NCBI RefSeq assembly: GCF_020099275.1
Contig: NZ_CP083646.1
Coordinates: 1,860,001-1,924,000 of the forward strand
From: Corynebacterium falsenii
Lineage (GTDB): Bacteria; Actinomycetota; Actinomycetes; Mycobacteriales; Mycobacteriaceae
Direction: 5' to 3'
Length of the DNA stretch: 64,000 nt
The position numbers were made by a program, and so were the translations under genes. Below, in pieces: positions 26,689-36,397 of this stretch (positions are counted from its first letter, which is position 1; the number at the start of each line of letters is the position of its first letter). The notes under the pieces were generated by a model. It was not told the DNA's origin. It saw nothing but the letters and a program-made list of their open reading frames with translations, and did not search any database.

Positions 26689-28470
26689 TTAGGCCTTCGC
26701 CAGGTGCTTGCTGATCTCCGCGACGGCCTGATCGTAAGCGATCTCCACCTTCTCGCCGGTCAACCGGTTGCGCAGCTCCACCACGCCATCTGCGAACCCT
26801 CGGCCCACCACCAGCACGAGCGGCATGCCCAGAAGCTCGGAGTCCTTGAACTTCACACCCGGGGATACCTTCGGGCGATCGTCGAACAGCACCTCGTGGC
26901 CGGCGCTGGATAGCTGCTCCACAAGCTTGGTCGCAGCCTCGCCCGCCGCGGCATCTTTGTTGGCGATGACCACGTGAATGTCGAACGGCGCCACCGACTG
27001 GGGCCAGCGCAGACCTGCCTCGTCGTGCATCTGCTCGGCGACCACAGCCACCAGGCGAGATACTCCCACGCCATAGGAGCCCATGGTCGGCACCGCGCGC
27101 TTGCCGGATTCGTCGAGAATCTGCACGTCGAACGCCTCGGTGTACTTGCGGCCGAGCTGGAAGATGTGGCCGATCTCGATGCCGCGTGCCAGGGTCAGCG
27201 TGCCCTTGCCATCCGGGGAGGCGTCGCCTTCCAGGATCTCGGCGGCTTCCACGGTCCCATCCGGGGTGAAGTCGCGGCCCGCGACCACGCCTACGAAGTG
27301 GGTTTCCTTCCTGTCGGCACCCGTGATCCAGCTGCTGCCCTTGACCACGCGCGGGTCAGCCAGCACCTTCACGCCGTTTTCCTGCAGCGCCAGCGGCCCC
27401 ACGTAGCCCTTGACGAGGAAGGAGCTCTTGGCGAAGTCTTCTTCGCTAGCCAGCTCCACCTGGGCGGGTTCCATGGCTGCTTCGAGGCGCTTCATGTCCA
27501 CTTCGCGGTTGCCGGGCACCAGCACGCCGGTCAGTTCCGGTGCGAAGGGCTTGCCTTCCTCGTCGGTACCGGGCTTGCTCACCTTGACCACGATGCACTT
27601 GAGGGTGTCGGCGGCTTCCACTGCCCGACCGTCGATGGTCACGCCCTCCTGGTTTGCCCAGTCCACCAACGCTTCGATGGTCTCGGCGTTGGGGGTTTCG
27701 TATTCCTTGGCCTCGGCCAGCCCCTCGATTGGGCGTTCCTCCGGCACGGGCGTCACCACAGCCTCAACATTCGCGGCGAAGTCAGATTCCGTGGAGCGCA
27801 CGAACGTGTCCTCACCCGTGGGCGAGACAGCCAGGAACTCTTCGGACGCCGAACCACCCATGGCGCCGGATGTCGCAGAGCAGATGGCGTATTCAATGCC
27901 CAAGCGGTTGAAGATATTCTGGTACGCCGTGCGGTGCAGCTGATAGGACTTTTCCAGGCCTTCGTCGTCCATGTTGAAGGAGTAGGAGTCCTTCATCACG
28001 AACTCGCGGCCGCGCAGAATACCGGCGCGGGGGCGCTCTTCGTCGCGGTACTTGGTCTGGATCTGGTACAGAATGACCGGGAAGTCCTTGTAGGAGTTGA
28101 ACTCGGACTTCACCACGGAGGCAAACATTTCCTCGTGGGTGGGGCCCAGAAGGTAATCGGCACCCTTGCGGTCCTTGAGCCTAAACAGGGCGTCGCCATA
28201 CTCGGTCCAGCGGCCCGTCGCCTCGTAGGCCTCGCGTGGCAGCAGCGCCGGGAAAGCGAGCTCCTGTCCGCCGATCGCGTCCATTTCTTCACGCACCACG
28301 GCTTCGATCTTGCGCAGCACGCGCAGGCCGATGGGCAGCCAGCTGTACACGCCCGGGGCGACGCGGCGGATGTATCCGGCACGAACGAGTAGCTGGTGGC
28401 TGGGTACCTCTGCGTCTGCGGGGTTGTCGCGCAGCGTACGCAGGAAGAATTGAGACATCCGAGTGATCAT
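26689..28470 (-). CDS. proS: Prolyl-tRNA synthetase
   Basis: The 593-residue class II synthetase charges tRNA-Pro. Motif 2 region ([29 protein letters not shown]), the INS editing domain between motifs 2 and 3, and the C-terminal anticodon-binding domain are present. This is the bacterial-type (long) ProRS and of normal length. ATG 28470 ([15 protein letters not shown]) fits the family. Confidence 0.97.
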   Translation of the reverse strand: MITRMSQFFLRTLRDNPADAEVPSHQLLVRAGYIRRVAPGVYSWLPIGLRVLRKIEAVVREEMDAIGGQELAFPALLPREAYEATGRWTEYGDALFRLKDRKGADYLLGPTHEEMFASVVKSEFNSYKDFPVILYQIQTKYRDEERPRAGILRGREFVMKDSYSFNMDDEGLEKSYQLHRTAYQNIFNRLGIEYAICSATSGAMGGSASEEFLAVSPTGEDTFVRSTESDFAANVEAVVTPVPEERPIEGLAEAKEYETPNAETIEALVDWANQEGVTIDGRAVEAADTLKCIVVKVSKPGTDEEGKPFAPELTGVLVPGNREVDMKRLEAAMEPAQVELASEEDFAKSSFLVKGYVGPLALQENGVKVLADPRVVKGSSWITGADRKETHFVGVVAGRDFTPDGTVEAAEILEGDASPDGKGTLTLARGIEIGHIFQLGRKYTEAFDVQILDESGKRAVPTMGSYGVGVSRLVAVVAEQMHDEAGLRWPQSVAPFDIHVVIANKDAAAGEAATKLVEQLSSAGHEVLFDDRPKVSPGVKFKDSELLGMPLVLVVGRGFADGVVELRNRLTGEKVEIAYDQAVAEISKHLAKA

Positions 28471-28508
28471 GGCTCCCGACTTTACCGTGTATAGAGCAAG
28501 TTTTCGGC

Positions 28509-28550
28509 ACCAGGGTGGGGTTACCAGGGTGGGGTTACCAGGGTGGGTAA
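28509..28550. repeat. 14-bp tandem repeat, three units, upstream of yaaA
   Basis: ACCAGGGTGGGGTT twice, then ACCAGGGTGGGTAA, lie between proS and the divergent yaaA, ending 30 bp before the yaaA start. They occupy the expected promoter region. Confidence 0.8.
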
Positions 28551-28580
28551 CCAGCCAGCCAATTGTTTAGGCTGTAGCCC

Positions 28581-29372
28581 ATGCTGATCATCTTGCCCCC
28601 GTCGGAAACCAAAGCCAGTGGCGGCGATGGCTCTCCCCTTGACCTCCACGCCTTGAGCTTCCCGGACCTCACCCCTCGCCGCACTGACATCGCCACCGAT
28701 CTCCAGCACCTGTGTGCCGATGATCCCCAGCGTGCTCAGGAAGCGCTGGGGCTATCCGCAAAGCTCGCCGACGAAGTCACCGCTAATGCTCAGTTGTTCG
28801 ACTCCCCCACCATGCCCGCGATTCGCCGCTACACGGGCGTGCTCTACGACGCGCTCGATGCGCCTTCTCTTCCACACACCAGCCTCGGCCACCTGGCCGT
28901 CGGGTCTGCCTTGTTCGGCCTGGTCATGGCAAGCGATCCGATCCCGCATTACCGTCTCTCGGGTGGCTCCAAGTTCTCCGCCACCCAGTCCTCCGTCAAA
29001 CCAGGCTCGAAGGCTCCAACCATGAAGTCGCGCTGGGGGTCAGCCATTACCGATGTGCTCACCGACGTGGCCAATCAGCAGTTGGTGGTGGACCTGCGCT
29101 CTGGCACGTACCAGCAGCTCGGTCGCCTAAAGTCCGCGGTGACGGTGCGCGTGGAGTCCGTTCAGCCCGATGGTTCGCGCAAAGTGGTGAGCCACTTTAA
29201 CAAGCACTACAAGGGTCTGTTCGCACGCGAGCTCGCTCTGGCCGCTGGTGATTTTTCTCGTTCGACGCCACCAGCCATCCCCGACCTCATGGCCATAGCG
29301 GAGCGGGCGGGCATGCTGGCCGAGCGGAGCGAGAAGAACGCCCATGAGATCGTTCTGGTGGTGGAACGCTAG
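28581..29372 (+). CDS. yaaA: Peroxide stress protein YaaA (UPF0246/DUF328)
   Basis: The 263-residue protein starts with the family signature MLIILPPSETK and is of full length. In E. coli YaaA lowers free iron during peroxide stress and has a DNA-binding fold; the corynebacterial role is inferred. It is divergent from proS, and its stop overlaps that of the convergent cobA by 4 bp. Confidence 0.92.
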   Translation: MLIILPPSETKASGGDGSPLDLHALSFPDLTPRRTDIATDLQHLCADDPQRAQEALGLSAKLADEVTANAQLFDSPTMPAIRRYTGVLYDALDAPSLPHTSLGHLAVGSALFGLVMASDPIPHYRLSGGSKFSATQSSVKPGSKAPTMKSRWGSAITDVLTDVANQQLVVDLRSGTYQQLGRLKSAVTVRVESVQPDGSRKVVSHFNKHYKGLFARELALAAGDFSRSTPPAIPDLMAIAERAGMLAERSEKNAHEIVLVVER

Positions 29373-30196
29373 GCGGTTGGCGTCGAGGCAGTAGGCGTCG
29401 AGGTGGCGTCGAGACCCGCGACATCCCCAATGACGTACACCGCTGGGTTGCTAATCGCATTGTCTGCGCAGGTGGCGGCGAGCGTGCCCAGCGTGCAGCG
29501 GAAGAATCGTTCCTTGTCGGTGGTGCCTTCCTGAATCACAGCCGCTGGGGTGTCCGCTGCCCGACCCGCAGTGAGCAGTGCATCCGCGATCGCTGCAACG
29601 TTCTTTACCCCCATGATGATGCTCAGCGTGCCACCAGAGACCGCAAGCTTGTCCCAGTCAATGAGCGACTTGGGGTGGCCTGGCGGTAGGTGGCCGGATA
29701 CGACGGTGAAGGAATGCACCATGCCCCGCTGCGTGACGGGAATGCCCACCATCGCGGGAACAGACACTGCGCTGGTCACACCTGGAATGACTTCGCAGGG
29801 CACACCGGCCTCAGCGCAGGCCTGCACTTCCTCAAAGCCGCGGCCGAAGACGAACGGGTCGCCACCTTTAAGCCGTGCGACGACCTTACCCTCCTGGGCG
29901 TAGGTCACGAGGAGCTCGTTGATTTTGTCTTGGCTGACCTGCTTGGCGTAGGGCAGCTTGGCGACGTCGATGACGGTTTTGGTGCTAACATCACACAACT
30001 TGTCGAGTTCAGCGGTGGGGCCAAGATGATCGGCGAGGATTACATCCGCGCGCTGCAGGGCGTGCATGCCGCGAACAGTGATGAGATCCCACGCGCCCGG
30101 ACCTCCGCCGATGAGGATGGCGTGGCCAGAATCCGCTTGATCCGCGTGCCCCGTCTTCTCTGGGCCCCGCTGTGCTGCTTGTTCCGTCATGGCCAT
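29369..30196 (-). CDS. cobA: Uroporphyrinogen-III C-methyltransferase (SUMT)
   Basis: The 275-residue SAM-dependent enzyme methylates uroporphyrinogen III to precorrin-2, the entry to siroheme and cobalamin. The tetrapyrrole-methylase P-loop-like motif [16 protein letters not shown] and [12 protein letters not shown] are clear. It lacks a fused uroporphyrinogen synthase or siroheme synthase. The C-terminus ends in a TST-PTA repeat. The start is ATG 30196 or 30190. It is divergent from selO with 29 bp between start codons. Confidence 0.92.
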   Translation of the reverse strand: MAMTEQAAQRGPEKTGHADQADSGHAILIGGGPGAWDLITVRGMHALQRADVILADHLGPTAELDKLCDVSTKTVIDVAKLPYAKQVSQDKINELLVTYAQEGKVVARLKGGDPFVFGRGFEEVQACAEAGVPCEVIPGVTSAVSVPAMVGIPVTQRGMVHSFTVVSGHLPPGHPKSLIDWDKLAVSGGTLSIIMGVKNVAAIADALLTAGRAADTPAAVIQEGTTDKERFFRCTLGTLAATCADNAISNPAVYVIGDVAGLDATSTPTASTPTA

Positions 30197-30225
30197 TAAC
30201 TCTAGCGACCGTACACTGGGTGCCT

Positions 30226-31770
30226 ATGAACAACCTCACCCCACCGACGCTCCAGCACGACTTCCTCGACGCTCTCCCCGAGCTGTCGGTCGCGGCTCAA
30301 GCGCAGCCGTGCCCGAACCCGCAGCTTGTGGTGTGCAACGACGAGTTGGCCGAGGAAATCGGCATCGACCCGAGCTGGCTGCGCACTCGCGAGGGCATCG
30401 ACTTTCTCTGCGGCGCGAACCTCGCCGAGGGGACCCAGCCGATCTCCCAGGGCTACGCCGGCTACCAGTTCGGCTCGCTGAGCCCGCGCCTCGGCGACGG
30501 TCGTGCCATGCTCTTGGGCGAAATCGCCGACGCCACAGGCCGGCTCCGCGACATTCACCTCAAAGGATCTGGGCGCACGGTCTGGGCCCGGGGCGGCGAC
30601 GGATTGTGCCCCCTGGAACCAGCGCTGAAGGAATACGCATTCAGCGAGGCCATGCATGCCTTGGGGGTTCCGAGCAACCGCGCGCTCGCGGTCATCGATA
30701 CCGGCGCTACCGTCTACCGCACCACAGCGGAACGCGCGGCCATCCTAGTGCGCGTTGCCGATTCCCACCTGCGCATCGGCACGTTCCAATACGCCGCGTT
30801 GTTGGATATCAACCGCTTCCAGGATTCCAGCATGGGGCTCACCCGCCGGGTCGCGGACTATGCGATCGCACGCCACTACCCCGAGCTCGCCGCCGGACCT
30901 GATCGCTTCGTGCAACTCTTCCGGGCCGTCATGAACCGCCAAGCAGACTTGGTGGCGAAGTGGATGCGCTTCGGATTCATCCATGGAGTCATGAACACGG
31001 ACAACATCACGATCTCCGGGGAGACCATCGACTTCGGGCCCTGCGCCTTCATGGATTACTTCGCACCATCGACGGTCTACAGCTCCATTGACACAGCCGG
31101 CCGCTATGCCTACGACCAGCAACCGACGGTGATGGGGTGGGATCTGGCTCGACTAGCGGAAACCCTTGTCCCCCTCGTCGACGCGCCCTCGGGTCTTCCT
31201 GCGGGTGATTCGGGGAAGGCGGCAGGGGGTGGCGTCGAGCAACTTACCGCGGTGATGAACGAGTACCCGGAGGCCTACCAGCAAGCCTGGACCCGAGAGA
31301 TGGCCGAGGCGCTGGGCATTGAGCACGCCAGCGATGCGGACAAGGACTCGCTGATCAGTGCTTTCCTCACGCTCGCCGCGCATCAGCAGCCGGATTACAC
31401 CGCGACGCTGCGGGCGCTGGCCGAGACCACGGCGGTGGAGACGAGCCCCGTGCGTGCGCACCTCTCGGGAGACACTGCGGATCAGTGGTTGCGCAGGTGG
31501 TGGGCGTTGCACCCGACGACGGAGACGATGCTGCAGCGCAATCCGGCGGTGATCCCGCGCAATCACGCGCTCAAGGCGGCGATGCAGAGAATCAACGATG
31601 AGGGGCTGGATGCCGCCGATGATTACCTGCGCATCGTCGATGCCGTGCGGCACCCATTCACGGTGACGGGGGATCTTCCCGCCGTGGCAACGAGCGCGGG
31701 CATGAAAAACCCGATCCTGTCGGCGGTGCCGAAGGATCGGGCGGATTTCACGACCTACTGCGGAACGTAA
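30226..31770 (+). CDS. selO: Protein adenylyltransferase SelO (YdiU family)
   Basis: The 514-residue pseudokinase-fold enzyme transfers AMP from ATP to proteins. The family core GYQFGSLSPRLGDGRAMLLGE, KGSGRTVWARGGDG and RFGFIHGVMNTDNITISGETIDFGP is complete. The C-terminus ends DFTTYCGT; eukaryotic members carry selenocysteine in this position, and here a Cys remains. In other species SelO acts on redox metabolism. A 22-nt hairpin (31757-31778) spans its stop codon. Confidence 0.93.
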   Translation: MNNLTPPTLQHDFLDALPELSVAAQAQPCPNPQLVVCNDELAEEIGIDPSWLRTREGIDFLCGANLAEGTQPISQGYAGYQFGSLSPRLGDGRAMLLGEIADATGRLRDIHLKGSGRTVWARGGDGLCPLEPALKEYAFSEAMHALGVPSNRALAVIDTGATVYRTTAERAAILVRVADSHLRIGTFQYAALLDINRFQDSSMGLTRRVADYAIARHYPELAAGPDRFVQLFRAVMNRQADLVAKWMRFGFIHGVMNTDNITISGETIDFGPCAFMDYFAPSTVYSSIDTAGRYAYDQQPTVMGWDLARLAETLVPLVDAPSGLPAGDSGKAAGGGVEQLTAVMNEYPEAYQQAWTREMAEALGIEHASDADKDSLISAFLTLAAHQQPDYTATLRALAETTAVETSPVRAHLSGDTADQWLRRWWALHPTTETMLQRNPAVIPRNHALKAAMQRINDEGLDAADDYLRIVDAVRHPFTVTGDLPAVATSAGMKNPILSAVPKDRADFTTYCGT

Positions 31771-31778
31771 ACCGCAGT
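31757..31778 (+). terminator. Hairpin at the selO / mqo convergence
   Basis: ACTGCGG and CCGCAGT form a 7-bp stem around AACGTAAA, which includes the selO stop codon. Only 16 bp separate the two convergent stops. There is no T-run, so terminator function is tentative. Confidence 0.4.
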
Positions 31779-31786
31779 TCGCTGGC

Positions 31787-33262
31787 CTACTTGGCCAGCT
31801 TCAGGGCCTTCTGGGAACGCTCCCACTGCTCGTTGAACAGCTTGGGCTCGCGAGCCAGGCGGGTGCCGTAGGAAGGAATCATTTCCTTCAGGCGCGTAGA
31901 CCACTCGCCCATGCGGGAACCGAAGCAGCGCTCCAGCACCTCAATCATGGCGGACGGAGCGATGGAAGCTCCGGGGGATGCACCCATGAGGCCGGCGATG
32001 GAACCATCGTTAGAGTTCACCAATGCGGTGCCGAACTCCAGGGAACCGAACTTCGGTGCGCCGATGGGCTTGATCACCTGGACGCGCTGGCCGGCGGTAA
32101 CAAGCTCCCAGTCCTCGGCACGTGCCTCGGGCATGTACTCGCGCAGGGACTCCACGCGGGCAGCTTGATCCTTGAGAACCTCCTCGATGAGGTACTTGGT
32201 CAGGCCCATCTCCTGGATGCCCACGCCCAGGTAGGAAGGCAGGTTGGTGGGGCGCAAAGACTTGAACAGGTCGAGGTAGGAGCCCTTCTTGAGGAACTTC
32301 GGGGTCCAGCCAGCGTAGGGGCCAAACAGCAGGCCCTTCTTGCCGTCGATCACGCGGGTATCGAGGTGCGGCACGGACATCGGCGGAGCACCGACGGAGG
32401 CCTTGCCGTACACCTTGGCGGCGTGCTGCTCGATGAGCTCCTCGTTGGTGCAGCGCAGCCACTCGCCAGACACCGGGAAGCCACCGTAGCCGCGGATCTC
32501 CGGGATGCCGGACTTCTGCAGCAGCGGCAGAGCCATACCGCCGGCGCCGATGAACACGAAGTTCGCGGAGATCACGTTGGTATCACCGGTGTGGAGGTTC
32601 TTGGTGGTGACCTTCCAGCGGGAGCCGTCGCGGGTGATGTCCTTGACCTCGGTGCCGTAGCGGACCTCGGTGCCGCGGGCAGTCACGGCGTCGAGGTACT
32701 GGCGGGTCAGTGCGCCGTAGTTGATATCGGTGCCGTCTTCGAACCAGGAGATGGCAACCGGATTGTTGAAGTCGCGGCCCTTAGCCATGAGCGGCAGGAA
32801 CTCGGAGAACTTGTCCTCGGAGTCGCTGAACTGCATGTTCGGGAACAGCGGGTGTCCCTTGAGGGCCTCGTAGCGGGCCTTAAGGTAGTCAACCTGATCC
32901 ATGCCCTGCGCGAAGGACACGTGGGGCACGCGGTTGATGAACTCGGAGGGATCGCCCAGGATTCCCTCTTCCACCAGGAAGGACCAGAACTGGCGGGAGA
33001 CCTGGAACTTCTCGTTCACACCCACGGCCTTGGAGATGTCGATCTTGCCGTTGACCTGCGGGGTGTAGTTCAGCTCGCACAGAGCGGAGTGACCGGTGCC
33101 GGCGTTGTTCCACGGGGAGGAGGACTCGGCGCCGGGGACGTCCAAACGCTCAACGATGAGCTGGTTCCAGTCCGGTTCCAGTTCCTTGAGCATGACGGAC
33201 AGGGTCGCGGAGATTACTCCGGCTCCGACGAGCAGTACGTCTACAGAATCTTTTGATGCCAC
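31787..33262 (-). CDS. mqo: Malate:quinone oxidoreductase
   Basis: The 491-residue FAD enzyme oxidises malate to oxaloacetate at the membrane and feeds the quinone pool; it is the main malate oxidase in corynebacteria. The dinucleotide-binding N-terminus (DVLLVGAGVISATLSVML) and family motifs (SSPWNNAGTGHSALCELNY, GASPGASIAPSAMIEVLE) are intact. The start is GTG 33262 with GAAGGA upstream. Confidence 0.97.
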   Translation of the reverse strand: MASKDSVDVLLVGAGVISATLSVMLKELEPDWNQLIVERLDVPGAESSSPWNNAGTGHSALCELNYTPQVNGKIDISKAVGVNEKFQVSRQFWSFLVEEGILGDPSEFINRVPHVSFAQGMDQVDYLKARYEALKGHPLFPNMQFSDSEDKFSEFLPLMAKGRDFNNPVAISWFEDGTDINYGALTRQYLDAVTARGTEVRYGTEVKDITRDGSRWKVTTKNLHTGDTNVISANFVFIGAGGMALPLLQKSGIPEIRGYGGFPVSGEWLRCTNEELIEQHAAKVYGKASVGAPPMSVPHLDTRVIDGKKGLLFGPYAGWTPKFLKKGSYLDLFKSLRPTNLPSYLGVGIQEMGLTKYLIEEVLKDQAARVESLREYMPEARAEDWELVTAGQRVQVIKPIGAPKFGSLEFGTALVNSNDGSIAGLMGASPGASIAPSAMIEVLERCFGSRMGEWSTRLKEMIPSYGTRLAREPKLFNEQWERSQKALKLAK

Positions 33263-33409
33263 TATGTATTCATTCCTTCGGTGGATAGCTGCGCCGCTGA
33301 CCGGGGCGCAGCTATCAGAATGTTTCTTGTCGTTGAGATGCCTTCAGATGTCTTGAGGGTCACATTTACTCTACGCCCTTCAAAAGACGAATCAACGCAA
33401 CCTACCCCT

Positions 33410-33497
33410 TTTCGTAGTTTTAGCGGAGTCTTACCGGCGTCTTAGCGGAGTTTTGCCGGAATTCTGCTGGAATTCCGCGCGAGTTCTGTCGGAATAA
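33410..33497. repeat. 11-bp tandem array, eight degenerate units, mqo / hydrolase intergenic region
   Basis: Eight 11-mers follow the pattern TAGCGGAGTTT or TGCCGGAATTC: units begin at 33410, 33421, 33432, 33443, 33454, 33465, 33476 and 33487. The period is close to one DNA turn. The 293-bp divergent gap otherwise holds an AT-rich stretch next to mqo and nothing else that I recognise. Confidence 0.75.
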
Positions 33498-33555
33498 TTG
33501 GCTGCGGTCCCCTACTCTGTCCCGTTCCGTCTCCATCGTCGCTAGCATGTGAGGC

Positions 33556-34734
33556 ATGACTACTCTGACGTTGCGCGACGTTCTTGCAGATCCCCTCTCA
33601 GCATCTGTTGCGGATCTGGATTTCGGACCCGATGAGCTCGGCGAAGGCTTCGGCCGCCACGATATCGAGATGGGAAGCGACCCCGATGGTGAGGCGGACG
33701 TGCGCTGCGTTCTCGTTCGCTATCGACCGCAGGATTCGGGGGCTGCGCAGGATTCATCGCAGGTTTCAGCACCGGATTCAGCGCAGGATACTGACTTCTA
33801 CCAGCGCCCCGCGATCTTCTTCGTTCACGGCATGACGGACTACTTCTTCCAGGCGCACGTGGCGCGGTCCTTCTACGAGGCCGGTTATGCCCCCTACGGC
33901 GTGGATCTTCGCAAGTGCGGTCGCGCATGGCGCGAGGGGCAAACGTGGCACCACGTCACCGACCAGTCCCTCTACGACGAGGACATCACCCTCGTGCATT
34001 CCCTGCTCGCCGCCGCTCACGGTTCCGTCGTCGCCGTGGGGCACTCCACGGGCGGATTGGATGTCACGATGTGGGCCCGCAGGCTCAATGAGGCCGCTGG
34101 CCCCCACGCCAAGCACAAGCACCTCGGCGCTTTCGCCGACGCACTGGCTGGCTCCCGCAGCGCCGCCGCCGAGCTGCACGAGCACCTTACGGCTGTGGTG
34201 TTGAACTCGCCGTGGTTCGGTTTACAATTCGACGCCGCCACGCGGTTCGCTATCAACGTTCTCATTCCGGCGGTGGCACGGGTGAAGCCCACTATGCTGA
34301 TTCCGGGTGGGATCAACCCTGTGTATGGGCGCTCACTGCACGCCAGCGAGGCCGGTGAGTGGGACTACAACCTCGAGTTGAAGCCGCTCGAGCCACGGCC
34401 AAAGTACGTGTCGTGGCTGGCGGGCGTGGCTAAGGAGATCCGGCGCCTACAGTTCACCCCGGGGAGCACGGGCGTTCCCACGTTGGTGATGACCAGCGAC
34501 AAGCACCACTTCGCGCGGCGGCTATCCGAGAAGTCTTACCAGGCGGACTTGGTCTTGAAGCCGGAGCAGATGTGGAAGCACGCCCAGGATGCGTCGCCGT
34601 CAGCCAATGTGGTGGTGTGCGATAACGCTCTGCACGATATTTTCCTCTCCCCCGAACCGGTGCGCAGCCGTGCCCTTGCCTCCGCCCAGGAATGGTTGGC
34701 GGATGTTTTCCGTTATCACTGGGGCACGGCCTAA
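33556..34734 (+). CDS. Alpha/beta hydrolase (serine aminopeptidase S33-like)
   Basis: The 392-residue protein has the nucleophile elbow VVAVGHSTGG (Ser in GHSTG), a preceding FFVHGMTDYFF oxyanion-hole strand, and late Asp/His candidates (MTSDKHHF, NALHDIFLS). It resembles monoacylglycerol-lipase/S33-type hydrolases. A Gln/Ser/Asp-rich insert lies near residues 57-75. No signal peptide is seen. The substrate is unknown. It stands alone between divergent mqo and mtr. Confidence 0.85.
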   Translation: MTTLTLRDVLADPLSASVADLDFGPDELGEGFGRHDIEMGSDPDGEADVRCVLVRYRPQDSGAAQDSSQVSAPDSAQDTDFYQRPAIFFVHGMTDYFFQAHVARSFYEAGYAPYGVDLRKCGRAWREGQTWHHVTDQSLYDEDITLVHSLLAAAHGSVVAVGHSTGGLDVTMWARRLNEAAGPHAKHKHLGAFADALAGSRSAAAELHEHLTAVVLNSPWFGLQFDAATRFAINVLIPAVARVKPTMLIPGGINPVYGRSLHASEAGEWDYNLELKPLEPRPKYVSWLAGVAKEIRRLQFTPGSTGVPTLVMTSDKHHFARRLSEKSYQADLVLKPEQMWKHAQDASPSANVVVCDNALHDIFLSPEPVRSRALASAQEWLADVFRYHWGTA

Positions 34735-34825
34735 ACCGGGCAGTCCCTTGACTTGTCGCTGAAGGTCAATCCGCTCAAGGTCAATCTGCTCGATGACACC
34801 ACGCTCGATCCACGAAAGGTTTTCC

Positions 34826-36325
34826 ATGACATCCCCCGACACCGCGCCCGCTGCGTCTGCTGCGTCCGCTGGGTCTTCTGAATCCGCCGAGCACTTCGAT
34901 CTCATCATCGTCGGCACCGGCTCCGGCAACTCGATTCCCAATGAGTCCAATGAGAACAAGAAGATCGCAATCGTAGAAAAGGGCATCTTCGGCGGCACGT
35001 GCATCAACGTGGGCTGCATCCCCACGAAGATGTTCGTGTACACGGCTGACGTCGCCCGGGAAGTCAATGACCTTAAGCGGCTGAGCCTGGATGGTAAGCT
35101 CACCGACGTCGATTGGAAGGGCTTGCAGCAGCGCATCTTCGGCGATCGGATCGATCCCATCTCCGAGGGTGGCAAAGAGTACCGCCGCGGCGACCGCACC
35201 CCCAACATCACACTGTTCGACGGCACCGCATCCTTTAGTGGCCCGAAGACCCTGACGATCGCCACGAACGTGGACTCCGCCAGCACCACCAGCGCCGAAG
35301 CGGGCGACACCGTCACCATCACGGGTGATCAGATCGTGCTGGCCACCGGCGGCCGGCCGTTCATCCCGGACGTCATCGCGGACTCCGGGGTCCCGTACCA
35401 CACCAACAACGACATCATGCGCCTGGACAAGCTCCCGGACAGCCTCATCATCATGGGCGGCGGCATCATCGCCGTGGAGTTTGCGCACATCTTTAGCGGA
35501 CTGGGAACAAAAGTCACCGTCATCAACCGCTCCCCCAATGTCCTCCGCAAGCTCGATGAAACGGTCGTGGAGCGTTTCAACGCCGTGGCGAAGGAGCAGT
35601 GGACGAACAAGCTCGGTGTGGATGTCACCGGCGCCCGGCACGAGGGCGGGCAGGTCATCCTCAGCCTCAGCGACGGCTCCGAGGTCGCCGGTGACGAATT
35701 GCTCGTCGCCCTGGGACGCACCAAGAATTCAGATCTACTCAACCCACAGGCCGGCGGCGTGGACGTCGCCGATAATGGCCGCATCATCGTCGACGAGTAC
35801 GGACGCACGTCCGCTGAGGGTGTGTGGGCGCTAGGCGATGCCGCCAACGATATCGAGCTCAAGCACGTGGCCAACGCCGAGCAGCGCGTCATCAGCCACA
35901 ACCTCGCCCACCCGGACGATCTGCGCACCTTCAACCACCGCTTCGTCCCATCAGGTATCTTCACCCATCCGCAGATCGGCGTGGTGGGTATGACGGAAGC
36001 CGAGGCCCGCGACAAGGTCGAGAACGTAACGGTCAAGGTCCAGGAGTACTCCGACGTGGCCTACGGCTGGGCCATGGAAGACTCCACGGGCTTCTGCAAA
36101 CTCATCGCGGACGCAGACTCGGGCAAGCTGCTCGGCGCGCACATCATGGGCCCGCAGGCGACCACCCTGCTGCAGCTCGCCGTGACGATGCTGAACTTCG
36201 ACATCGACGTGCGCCTCATGGCGAAAAATCAGTACTGGCCCCACCCCGCACTCTCCGAGCTGTTCGAGAACGCCCTTCTGGGCTTGGAATTCAATTCCCC
36301 CAACCCGGATGGCATGAACCCCTAG
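34826..36325 (+). CDS. mtr: Mycothione reductase
   Basis: The 499-residue NADPH-dependent flavoenzyme reduces mycothiol disulfide, the actinobacterial counterpart of glutathione reductase. The redox pair is C59 and C64 (GGTCINVGCIPTK). A NAD(P)-binding glycine motif (IIMGGGIIAVEFAH) and the dimer-interface HPALSE follow. The N-terminal extension of about 20 residues is Ser/Ala-rich. I chose ATG 34826 because GAAAGG lies 6 nt upstream. Confidence 0.94.
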   Translation: MTSPDTAPAASAASAGSSESAEHFDLIIVGTGSGNSIPNESNENKKIAIVEKGIFGGTCINVGCIPTKMFVYTADVAREVNDLKRLSLDGKLTDVDWKGLQQRIFGDRIDPISEGGKEYRRGDRTPNITLFDGTASFSGPKTLTIATNVDSASTTSAEAGDTVTITGDQIVLATGGRPFIPDVIADSGVPYHTNNDIMRLDKLPDSLIIMGGGIIAVEFAHIFSGLGTKVTVINRSPNVLRKLDETVVERFNAVAKEQWTNKLGVDVTGARHEGGQVILSLSDGSEVAGDELLVALGRTKNSDLLNPQAGGVDVADNGRIIVDEYGRTSAEGVWALGDAANDIELKHVANAEQRVISHNLAHPDDLRTFNHRFVPSGIFTHPQIGVVGMTEAEARDKVENVTVKVQEYSDVAYGWAMEDSTGFCKLIADADSGKLLGAHIMGPQATTLLQLAVTMLNFDIDVRLMAKNQYWPHPALSELFENALLGLEFNSPNPDGMNP

Positions 36326-36397
36326 AGTAGGAGGTATTGCCCCCAAAACATCCTCGTCGCTTGGGCCCCAAGTGACACTGAACTTGTGGGAGGACCC

